64,000 nucleotides of DNA from Metridium senile (Eukaryota > Cnidaria > Anthozoa > Actiniaria > Metridiidae): assembly GCA_949775045.1 (NCBI GenBank), contig OX459102.1, positions 6,444,185 to 6,508,184 of the forward strand, in the 5' to 3' direction. Within the stretch, counting starts at the first letter, position 1, and every line of letters starts with the position of its first letter. Of this stretch, positions 56,469 to 64,000 are shown piece after piece. The notes beneath the pieces are model-generated. The model ran no database searches and was not told where the DNA came from. It worked only from the letters and a program-made list of their open reading frames with translations. Both the position numbers and the translations under genes were made by a program.

Positions 56469-57935
56469 AAAAACAACTCGTGAATATAGCCCCGTACGCC
56501 ACACTTTCTATGAAGTAATCTATATGTAGGCTGCGTCGGTGTTTGATATAAACGATAGGTAATAGATTGAAATTTGTAACACCGCAAAAATTTAGAAATA
56601 GAAACTAGCGAGTAAACTAGTATAGGCTGCATCAGTGTTTGATATAAACGATAGGTAATAGAATGAAATTTGTAAGTGAGTGATGTATTTACACCGTAAA
56701 AAATGTTTACTTAACCTACTGACGTTCCGAGCTTTACTCCTGTATTTATACCATCCATTGCAAGTTATTTGCATAAAAATAATACCGTTAACTGTTTAAA
56801 AAAATACTAGCTACCTTAACTAAAGGTTCCAGCAACTGTCTATGTGCAGAAGGTTTCGTTCTCTAATTGTTTGTATTGATTTTAGGCCATTCATCCTCGA
56901 CCTGGAATCTGCTAATGGGACTTATCTCAACAACGAAAGGATTGATCCACGACGATATTATGAATTAAAGGAACGGGTAAGAAATACATACAATCTTTAA
57001 AGCCTCATTGATGACAATTGTGGTTTTAATTCTTAGTAAAACCTATACAAGGAATCCTGGGTTAAGCCCTGTTAAAAAGAGCCCTTAGTGTTACTCCTTG
57101 TTTTACTTTTAGTAAAATCGTGTCGAGTTAACCCTGAGCTAGTGCTAATCCTGGTTTAACTCTTAGTAAAAACCACAGAGTTAATCCTGAGCTAGTGCTA
57201 ATCCTGGTTTAGTTGTAAGGATCCTTCTCAGAGATAAGTTTGTTTGATGTGTTGTTCTCTCCCTTGCCACGAGTTTTTCTCAGGATCATTAATTTTGTAA
57301 GCTAAGTTTGTTTGATGCGTTGTTCTCTCCCTTGCTACAAGGGTTTTTCTCAGGATCATTTGTAAGCTAAGTTCGTTTGATGTGTTGTTCTCTCCCTTGC
57401 TACAAGGGTTTTTCTCAGGATCATTTGTAAGCTAAGTTTGTTTGATGCGTTGTTCGCTCCCTTGCTACAAGGGTTTTTCTCAGGATCATTTGTAAGCTAA
57501 GTTTGTTTGATGTGTTGTTCTCTCCCTTGCTACAAGGGTTTTTCTCAGGATCATTTGTAAGCTAAGTTTGTTTGATGTGTTGTTCTCTCCCTTGCTACAA
57601 GGGTTCTCTGCCTCAGCAGCATGTGGGCAGGGTTGTGTGCTAAAATATTTAATGTATGGGGAACGTGGATGAAAGGATTTCAGTTCCGAGAAAAGCTTCA
57701 TTGTTTTGACCAATAAACATGGCTGCCATGAAATCCCTCTTTTTGGAACTTGTGTCTGTCTAAAAGATTGAGAAACAGTGATGTATTTAATTTTTTTTAA
57801 TCATTATTTCAGGATGTGCTTAAGTTTGGATTTAGTTCTCGGGAGTATGTCATGTTACACGAGAAAAGTTTGAACGCCGGAGGAAACGCGGAGGGTTCAG
57901 GAGCCGATAGCGGAAGTGAGGAATCGCCGGAATAG
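49457..57935 (+). CDS. SNIP1: SNIP1 (Smad nuclear interacting protein 1), nine exons, 336 aa
   Basis: Exons: 49457-49536, 50772-51024, 51099-51150, 52607-52764, 53657-53747, 54589-54641, 55150-55259, 56886-56976, 57813-57935. All introns are GT-AG and the phases join without a break into 1011 bases. The N-terminal ~140 residues are Arg/Ser/Glu-rich (MSRRRERSRSPVHRRERER), as in splicing-associated proteins. From ~170, EEPNFGLSGKLTEYSNTYK, GVVIKYNEPPEARKPKTRW and LYIHRQSAYLMGRQ lead into the FHA fold. HPSCSKQH and SANGTYLN are its phosphopeptide-binding motifs. Human SNIP1 is somewhat longer in the N-terminal region. By family knowledge it is a nuclear regulator of TGF-beta/NF-kB transcription and miRNA processing, and part of spliceosome-associated complexes. 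Introns hold MITEs, satellites and an entire gene (55778-56182). Confidence 0.96.
50228..50450. mobile_element. MITE family D in SNIP1 intron 1
   Basis: TACCATATTTACTTGATTAA left; GCGCTTATTCGAGTAGATAC and GGTA right, inverted. GATAACTTAATGGGTGAGCG is shared with 45858-46078. Confidence 0.85.
51270..51550. repeat. 95/89-bp satellite, three units, in SNIP1 intron 3
   Basis: ATTACCTATCCTTTTAAATC, ACTAGTTTACTCGCTAGTTT and later units match the array at 5400-6135 in the same orientation. Confidence 0.88.
52104..52560. repeat. ~400-bp dispersed repeat, copy 2 (SNIP1 intron 3)
   Basis: Near-identical to 33190-33597, but with ~43 extra bases after AAGTAATGATCCTT. It ends ~45 bases before the exon 4 acceptor. 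Confidence 0.88.
53035..53420. repeat. ~67-bp G/C-run minisatellite, five units (SNIP1 intron 4)
   Basis: The unit has CCCCCTCTCTCCAAAATCAA, TGTTTTTGTAATATGAAATA and GTTTGGTTTGGAGGCAGAAC. The number of C residues between units varies (about 6-15). Nearby (52967-52979) is another C run. Confidence 0.93.
54471..54518. repeat. near-perfect hairpin in SNIP1 intron 5
   Basis: TGTCGGGCTTCCTGTGTCC is inverted as GGACACAGGGAGCCCGACA with an ~10-base loop. Probably a palindromic MITE remnant. Confidence 0.85.
54770..55140. repeat. ACGTTACGTTACAATCATGTCTTT minisatellite (SNIP1 intron 6)
   Basis: ACGTTACGTTACAATCATGT and TCTTTACGTTACG words recur ~14 times in units of ~22-40 bp. The last unit is within 10 bases of the exon 7 acceptor at 55149. 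Confidence 0.9.
55605..55705 (+). promoter_or_regulatory. CCAAT-rich promoter of the intronic gene
   Basis: Three same-strand CCAAT boxes within ~80 bases (GACCAATCAGC ~55617, AACCAATCAAA ~55660, AACCAATCATA ~55689) lie 75-165 bases upstream of the ATG at 55778. Repeated CCAAT boxes are typical NF-Y promoters. Function is inferred. Confidence 0.5.
55778..56182 (+). CDS. Crypton-derived (DUF3504/KIAA1958-like N-terminal) protein, 134 aa
   Basis: A single-exon ORF inside SNIP1 intron 7, same strand. ATG at 55778 has good context (AAAATGGCG). LSKTKRDLALLTEYLETKNV, DLDELLSAFLVEVRKKDG and EYEPTTLRSFISSFDRYLRK match the N-terminal helical core-binding region of the tyrosine-recombinase-like proteins derived from Cryptons (ZMYM2/QRICH1/KIAA1958 group). 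The catalytic domain is missing. The C-terminus is short, basic and ends in a stop at 56180-56182; AATAAA lies at 56369-56374. The frame is intact, so it may be a domesticated DNA-binding fragment rather than a relic. Function unknown. Confidence 0.75.
   Translation: MASRFVSLDVPVDEFIQNLEKKNTLSKTKRDLALLTEYLETKNVQQNLEEIQPRDLDELLSAFLVEVRKKDGDEYEPTTLRSFISSFDRYLRKKDYPTTIIEGQEFRRTREAFREETTTKRRRRYCILDSPGSD
56421..56513. mobile_element. fold-back hairpin (SNIP1 intron 7)
   Basis: CATAGAAAGTG, TTGTACGGGGTTATATTCAC are inverted as GTGAATATAGCCCCGTACG, CACTTTCTATG around a GTTGTTT/AAAACAAC loop. Confidence 0.85.
56525..56735 (-). repeat. 95/89-bp satellite, two units, inverted, with hairpin boundary
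   Basis: Read on the minus strand: GTAAAGCTCGGAACGTCAGT (boundary), then ATTCTATTACCTATCGTTTA and ACTAGTTTACTCGCTAGTTT twice. The boundary word is the same as at 5384-5400, before the 5.4-kb array. Confidence 0.85.
57200..57660. repeat. ~62-bp tandem repeat, six units (SNIP1 intron 8)
   Basis: TTTGTTTGATGTGTTGTTCT, CTCCCTTGCTACAAGGGTTT and TTCTCAGGATCATTTGTAAG repeat every ~62 bases. Preceding sequence (57100-57200) has its own GAGCTAGTGCTAATCCTGG duplication. Confidence 0.92.
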
Positions 57936-58249
57936 ATAACAATGCAGGTTAACTGCAAAACAACCCCCACTTTTATGCGAAAACTCCGAGAAAACGTGTT
58001 AAAGTTTGATCGAGAAAAGTTTTTGGCCGAGGGAGAATGAGGAAAGGAGAGTCAGAGGGGAGAGTAACTACTTCGTGTCACATTCTCTACTTTCACAATA
58101 ACCATAATGCCTTGTGTTTTTTGGCGGGAGGGGAGGGGGGTAGCTACTGTAATTCAAATCAACTCAAACCACCACCCACTCGTTTTCTCTGAGTTTTCAC
58201 GTAAAAGTAAGGACTGTTTTGCAGTCTATGGAGTGTTTTTACTGTCTAT

Positions 58250-59400
58250 TATATACACTGGAGAACATCTACTTTAACGCGAACACTTCAACGAAAAGAG
58301 TTAAAGTGTGACCAAGTAAAGTGTTTGGATTCCCAGCCATTAAAGCGAGAAGACTTCCAGACATTGAAGTTTCGTTGGCGCCCGTGATACGCTTGTACAA
58401 AATTCAAATGACTAGAAATCTGAGCCTGTTCAAGATTTGGCCTAACAAAATGGAGATTTATGAAATGGAATATGGAAGGACTTTACTCTCTATACCTATT
58501 TCAAAAATCGTTGTCGCAAACAAAGCCACAGTCCACACTCTGAATCCTGCAAAGGATGTCGGTATTTCTTCTCTTGTTATCGATATATTCATAGCATATT
58601 TTGGTTGTACGTGTTTATGTTATATGACCATAACAAGTTGTTGCAGTGGTAGATATAAATACAAATATTGATTTAAAAAACGTGCAATAAATCACAAATT
58701 AAGTCCATGTAACCGACATCCTTTGCAGGCTTTAGAGTGTGGACTGTAGCTTCGGCTGCGACAACGCTTTTTGAAATAGGTGTATACACTGCAAAACATC
58801 TCCTACTTTAATTAACGCGATAACTTCAACGAAAAGAGCTCAGTGTGACCAAGTGAGACTTGAGACTCCCAGACATTGGAGTTTCGTTGGCGCCCGTGAT
58901 ACGCTTGTACAAAACCCCAATAACCGACTAGAAATCTGAGCCTATTGAAGAATTGGCCGAAAGAAATGGAGATGAAATAGAATATAGAAGGCCTTGACTG
59001 TCTATCATATACACTGCAAAATATCTTTTCTTCAACGAAAAGAAGTTAAGTGTGACCAAGTGAAGTGTTTGGTTTAAGATTTCCATACATTTGGAGTTTC
59101 GTTGGCGCCCGTGATACGCTTGTACAAAATACCAATGATTAGAAATCTGGGCCTATTGAAAAATTGGCCGAAAGAAATGGAGATGAAATATACACTGAAA
59201 AACATCTTCTCTTCAACGAAAAGAGCTAAAGTGTGAATATCTCCTACTTTAATTAACGCGAAAACTTCAACGAAAAGAGTTTGACGGAGTGAAGTGTTGG
59301 GATTTAGACTTCCAGCCATTAAGGCGGTTCCGTTGGTGCCCGTGATACGCTTGTACAAAACTCCAATAACCGACTAGAAATCTGAGCCTAATGAAGAGTT
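58250..59400. repeat. ~200-bp tandem repeat, about five units, split by a MITE
   Basis: CACTTCAACGAAAAGAGTTA, GTTTCGTTGGCGCCCGTGAT and CGAAAGAAATGGAGATGA recur from 58255, 58790, 58990, 59170 and 59230. The first and second units are separated by the TA-CACC MITE. Confidence 0.88.
58493..58784. mobile_element. TA-CACC MITE (family B), nearly complete, inside a tandem repeat
   Basis: TACCTATTTCAAAAATCGTT and CAGTCCACACTCTGAATCCT left; GCAGGCTTTAGAGTGTGGAC and GCTTTTTGAAATAGGTGTA right. In unit 3 of the host array the uninterrupted site reads GTCTATCATATACACTGC, which places the insertion at TA. Confidence 0.9.
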
Positions 59401-59499
59401 GACCGAAAGAAATGGAGATGAGACATAACATTTCGGTATGTTTCTCATCTTACCTCGCTGGTCTGTGAATCCGCGTCTCATCAAAAGACTAAATCGGCT

Positions 59500-59740
59500 A
59501 AAGCCCCGGTCAAACAGCAATGATAGCTCATGATAGTTCATGATAGTTCCAACTATCATGTGCGTTTGACCACCAACTATCATGCACTATCATCGACTAT
59601 CATGGACTATCATGGAGTTTGAACATGTTCAAATTTCACATGATAGTTTTTGCTGTTTGACCGCGCCATTGATAGTAGATGATAGATGAGACGCCTTCAA
59701 CTTTCATCAACTATCATAGCCGTTTGACCACCGCTTAACG
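59500..59740. mobile_element. MITE with ~12 copies of ACTATCAT/ATGATAGT
   Basis: GGTCAAACAGCAATGATAG at the left is inverted at the right as ACTATCATAGCCGTTTGACC. Between them the octamer occurs in both orientations about every 12-20 bases. Dense subterminal octamers are characteristic of hAT-type transposase binding sites. Confidence 0.75.
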
Positions 59741-59772
59741 CGTTGCTTCACAATACTTTTCACCCAATACTC

Positions 59773-59999
59773 CTGTTTCACGTTATCTTGTACCGCTGTT
59801 CTATTTGACAAAAGGCGCATTTTCAAAGGTAAACCATTGATTTGTTGTACAAATATTCACAAATCCCAAGAAAGCACGAAAAACTGTTATCACTTAACAA
59901 TAGAAAACACATTTAAATTTCCTCCGAATCGAGATTATCCCTGTGCAAATGCGCCTTTAGTCAAATTGTATATCGGTGCTAGATGACATGAAACTACAG
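59773..59999. mobile_element. MITE family C, second full copy
   Basis: CTGTTTCACGTTATCTTGTA and TGACAAAAGGCGCATT left, with CTAGATGACATGAAAC right; the interior TTATCACTTAACAATAGAAA matches 14185. Confidence 0.88.
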
Positions 60000-60399
60000 T
60001 ATTCAAATCTTTTTGGAATAAGATTCTTTTTCTTATGTATTTCGATATCATTAAAAAAAACCCGTTTTTATTCGGTTTTAAATTGGGTGGATACATACAT
60101 AGCAACGTGTTAGCCGATTAGGTCTAACATAGTTATCTATATAAAATACCGAAGCAGCTGATCATAAGCAAATGCCCAGCAAATCTCATTTTAACTTCAT
60201 AAAACAAAAGCACCATGAGTCAGAGCGAGGCTAGCCGGTCATTGTGAGTAAGATCAGCTGATGGACAACGCTTTTACTTCACTGGAGTTTCCGCGTGAAA
60301 AGTCTGCACTGTTTTACGAGTGATAGCATATCTTTTATATATTAGTTCTGTAAATAAATACATTGCTAAAGATTTGTACCAGGTGTATATAGCTTTATT

Positions 60400-60672
60400 A
60401 TGGGATATTTTGCACGAGCCGCCTTGTTACTTGTGTCGATTTTTTACCAAGTGATCTCGCTTACAAGCGCGCAAAGGATTGTTAGTCAAAACGAACAGTT
60501 CCAAAATGGCGCCTCGAGACAGCAACGATTTCGGTTACTTTTGGGCATTTGCGTTTTGTTTTTATTCTTTTCTATTGCTGATAGAGCAGCAGAGAGCTTT
60601 TGTTGTCCAAGTTGCGAAGAATTTGTTAATAGAACTTATGTTAAGGACGTATTTATATTTATAGAGGGTTAA
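60400..60672 (+). CDS. hypothetical small membrane or secreted protein, 90 aa
   Basis: ATG at 60400. The first 25 residues (MGYFARAALLLVSIFYQVIS then LTSAQ) look like a signal peptide. A second hydrophobic stretch (LLLGICVLFLFFSIA) precedes a CCPSCEEFVNRTY tail with three cysteines. No family is recognised. Cautions: an overlapping frame from ATG 60503 (MAPRDSNDFGYF) is also open, and GTTCCAAAATGGCG (60497) is inverted at ~60700 as CGCCATCTTGGAAC, as in a transposon. Confidence 0.25.
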   Translation: MGYFARAALLLVSIFYQVISLTSAQRIVSQNEQFQNGASRQQRFRLLLGICVLFLFFSIADRAAESFCCPSCEEFVNRTYVKDVFIFIEG

Positions 60673-61700
60673 CACGCGAAACAACTCTCTCAAACGACGC
60701 CATCTTGGAACTGTTGGCGATGCGGCAAAAATGCTTCTGATGGCTTATAGTAGTTGGAAGTGCGCGCGCGAAATTACCTGGGATGCTTTTCTGAACAATA
60801 ACGGCATGCTTACCGGCATGCTTTGCGTTGTTTTGATTATAATTCATTCGCAGTCAGTCAGTATTACGCGAAAACAAATAAAAAAACGCTAAACGATTTA
60901 GTTTAGATCATAAATACCCACACACGTAAGAAATAAGATATTTAAAGATATGTTTAATTCAATGTGCAATGTTCATGGTCCACGAAATTCAGTCTTTCGC
61001 GCGGTGAATGCTGGTAAATGACCATGGTTCATTCGAATGATAAGGAATCAGACGATGTAGTTTGTAATAATACTGTATCTACGAATAAAGTAGCGATTCT
61101 TCTCGGAAAATGGAAATGTTATTCCAAACCATATCAATGTTACGTTACTCCGAAAGATTACCATTATAAGCCGAAACATATAGCGGGGGTACTCCGAACG
61201 ATTTCAATAGTAAAGCGAACAGTAACGATGCTTCTCCGAACACTTTCGATGTTAATTCTAAAATCAATATGTTACGCCACAAGATAACAATTATAAACCG
61301 AAACATAGCGAACGATTTTAATAGTTAAGCGAACAGTAGCGATGATATGTCGAAGAGTTACGATGGCAATCCAAACACTTCCGGCGATGAAACTCCGAAA
61401 ATTACGATAGCAAATCGGAATTTTTTTTTTTTTTTAAATTGCCTATAGTTTAGTTTTTCTGCCGGCAAAAAAAATATATATATTTTTAATTGATATCATT
61501 GCTGCATATATATTACATCAAATAAGCTTAAGTGCATGGTCGATTGCGTGAGTATTTCAAGGATATTTTAAGTGCATTGACTGGCATCCTTCTTATCAAT
61601 GAGACAACTACATTATAACTAATTACATTAAAACTACTTATTCCACTTGTACTCATCTTTGTAAAGTCGTTTGCCCTTTTCCCCTCCCCCTTTCGAACAA
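60673..61700. other. no gene seen; ~60-bp degenerate repeats
   Basis: Between 61050 and 61420 phrases such as GTTACTCCGAAAGATTAC, AAGCGAACAGTARCGATG and ATAAACCGAAACATAGC repeat imperfectly. The 89-codon frame there is probably repeat-derived. Confidence 0.45.
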
Positions 61701-62700
61701 ACTTGATAATTGAAAAAAAAAACCCTATCCCTGCAGAGGAAATTGCATCATCGTAATGTACATGTATATAGCTAACTCAATTACCGTTGTAATACTATTC
61801 CTTCGTAGCAAAAGCTACTTTTTCAGAGGGTCGTACAGGGGTATTCTTGTGATGCGCGATAAGCTATTTTAATTTTCCAAAAACCTGAATTTAATAACTT
61901 CTTCTCCGTGATCCGTGACTCAAATGTTTTTGCGTGACCCGTGAAGAACTCGATTCAATAACCGATATTCGTGATTTCGCCACTTATTCGACGTGATTTT
62001 GAGTTGCAAGACCTCCCATCGATTTATTTAATACTTAATATTTTTTTGATACTTAGTTTCAGTTTCTTCAAAAGCTACGTCTTTTTGGCCAAGTTTTTTA
62101 TGTGTAAGCGTAGGGTAAAAAAGTGCGTTAACTCCATATTTTCGTAGTTCGTGAAAATGAAATGTTTTTCGGCCGTGAACCGTGCTAGAGACTCCCCCTC
62201 TACGGCCCTCTTTAATTTTCAGCTTTAAAGCCACGAAATTGCATCATCCTAATGTATATTTAACGTTGTACTAAAGCCTATTCATTCAGAGTAAAAAGTG
62301 ACTTTTTCAGCTTCAAAACCACGAAATTGCTCCATCCTAATGTACATGTATACAGCTAATCAATTAACGTTGTACTAAAGCCTATTCATTCAGAGTAAAA
62401 GTGACTTTTTCAGCTTTAAAACCACGAAATTGCTCCATCCTAATGTACATGTATACAGCTAATCAATTAACGTTGTACTAAAGCCTATTCATTCAGAGTA
62501 AAAAGTGACTTTTTTAGCTTTAAAACCAAGTAATTGCTCCATCCTAATGTACATGTAAGCCATGTATATAGCTAATTCAATTAACGTTGTACTAAAGCCT
62601 ATTCCTTCGTAGTAAGACATTTAGCTTTAAAACCAACAAATTGCTCCACCCTAATGTACATTTATACATCTAATTCAATTAACGTTATCTTTGAAAATAA
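61700..62700. repeat. ~100-bp tandem repeat, about six units
   Basis: CAGCTTTAAAACCACGAAAT, TGCTCCATCCTAATGTACAT and CGTTGTACTAAAGCCTATTC recur, clearest from 62218 to 62690, with outliers at ~61735. Confidence 0.88.
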
Positions 62701-63430
62701 AAAAAAAAGCCTATAAAGCCTTTGGGCCAAAAGCGAATTCCTCAGCTTTATTAAGGGAAAAAAAGCCTGTTTTCAAAAGTTAAGACCTCGCATGTTTTTG
62801 GTCTGAAATACGTTAATGAATAAGCTATACACATATACATTAGGATGGTGCAATCAGTCTTCAAACCCTTTTGATCAGTATAAAGAAATAGGGTGTTTCA
62901 GACAAGTACCGCCAATAAAATATGCTAATATTTTTAAATTAAGTTTCGAGTGCTATCAATTTGAAATAATTGTTGACTACAATATATATACTACCCTGGT
63001 TTCATTGGGGCTTATTTTCTTCTATAGGGAATAATACGAGTCGCGAAGCGACGAGCTATTGAGTCGCGAAGCGACAACTGGAAATACATACAAAGTAGTC
63101 CTCGAATCTACGTTAAATCGTGAAAAATCCTCAAACCTCTGGCATCCATGATATATATATATAGCCGTGATTTGAAGTAATGTTTAGAAAACAAGAAATT
63201 CAATAGACATAGAATATGATAATATTGTACTTCAATGGCCACGGGGGAGCGATGAAAGAATACAAGCAAATATACATCGAAATTACTAAAATATTTACGA
63301 CCAAAAAGTTTTGTTTTGGATCCTGTTGCAAAAAAAAAATAGACTGTCTAGAAAATTGTTCAGCAAAAGAAATTATACTAACAGCTTTTGATAACAATGT
63401 TGCTCGTATTATTTAAAGAAGGGTTACTGG
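62701..63430. other. no gene seen
   Basis: GAGTCGCGAAGCGAC occurs twice at 63037 and 63061 as a short palindrome-bearing direct repeat. Open frames at 62816 and 63216 are not recognisable. Confidence 0.4.
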
Positions 63431-64000
63431 TTCTCTATAGTTTTAATAAATGTTAGAGAAACATATGCGTATAAAACAAAAATTACTCGTATTGTTACTT
63501 AAAAGTAACATAAATACGGTTTGAAACGGTTAAAATATCCAATGAGGTTTAATTTTGCACCGTTTCATGATTTAACACTCTGACAAAACAGGTTCTCTAG
63601 TTTGATAAATGTGAACAGAAAAATATGTGTGTAAAACAAAAATTTCTCGCATTGTTTAAGCATAAATACTATACGGTTTTAAACCGTTAAAATATCCAAT
63701 GATGTTTGCACCGTTTCATTATTTACTTCTCCGACAAAACAGGTTCTCTAGTTTGATATTAAATTGACCATAAACGTTAAGAGAAAAATGTGTGTATAAA
63801 ACAAAAATTCGCATTGTTTAAGTAACAGAAATACGGTTTTAAACCGTTAAAAATCCAATGATGTTTGCACCGTTTCAGAATTTATTCTCTGACAAAACAG
63901 GTTCTCTACTTTGATAATTGTTAAGAGAAGAATGTGTGTATAAAACAAAAATTCGCATTGTTTAAGTAACAGAAATACGGTTTTAAACCGTTAAAAATCC
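63431..64000. repeat. ~150-bp tandem repeat, four units, cut by the window end
   Basis: CAAAACAGGTTCTCTAGTTT, TGTGTGTATAAAACAAAAAT and ATACGGTTTTAAACCGTTAA recur near 63590, 63740 and 63893. Each unit holds the palindrome ACGGTTTTAAACCGT. Confidence 0.92.

Noticed and set aside
61018..61287. 89-aa ORF with ATG
   Set aside because: Overlaps degenerate repeats (TCCGAA/AGCGAACAGTA words); no domain recognised.

Overview
The window looks like AT-rich, intron-containing, transposon-rich nuclear DNA of a metazoan, most likely an anthozoan cnidarian and perhaps a sea anemone. The reasons are: a nine-exon SNIP1 gene with GT-AG introns; a membrane collagen with Ig domains and a nearby fibrinogen-domain fragment; a MECA-like class A GPCR; a Crypton-derived (DUF3504-type) gene; and a dense mix of MITEs, L2/CR1 LINE debris, ISL2EU-like DNA transposons and short-unit satellites. 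The species is inferred, not proven.

Layout. 1-15 kb: almost no coding potential. It is a chain of unrelated minisatellite arrays (units of 73, ~60, ~88, ~90, ~45, 95/89, ~85, ~205, ~172, 63 and ~75 bp) with MITEs and fold-back elements between them. 14.8-18.9 kb: a TTAA-flanked, Kolobok-like non-autonomous element, a fold-back carrying a hammerhead-like motif, and a decayed two-gene transposon (16088-18830). That transposon has ~67-bp TIRs, a SAP/YqaJ-nuclease-like gene on + and a THAP/DDE transposase on -. 19-24 kb: more satellites, including a long array related to the one at 13 kb in opposite orientation, and a MITE. 24.8-27.1 kb: a type II membrane collagen with two Ig domains, then an isolated fibrinogen-domain exon; duplicated segments flank this gene. 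27-41 kb: fold-backs, microsatellites (CCTT, AAT, AACG/AATA), a heptamer array and several copies of a TA-CACC MITE family. 41.6-44.8 kb: an intronless-CDS GPCR with a possible upstream non-coding exon. 44.9-48.3 kb: a TTA-flanked, Harbinger-like element, a MITE and an L2/CR1-type LINE remnant ending in (TTA)n. 49.4-57.9 kb: SNIP1, with a complete small Crypton-derived ORF and CCAAT-rich promoter inside intron 7. 58-64 kb: further tandem repeats and MITEs.

Four units are supported as genes with reasonable confidence: SNIP1 (nuclear FHA protein), the GPCR, the membrane collagen-Ig protein and the intronic DUF3504-type gene. They do not form a pathway. Most of the remaining sequence is explained by mobile elements, nested insertions and arrays. 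The most informative items are the ISL2EU-like element with both partner genes broken, the MITE family sharing its TA/CACC ends, dated nested insertions with clean TSDs, and repeated CTGAWGA-hairpin-GAAA motifs resembling hammerhead/Penelope structures. I saw no rRNA, tRNA or CRISPR.
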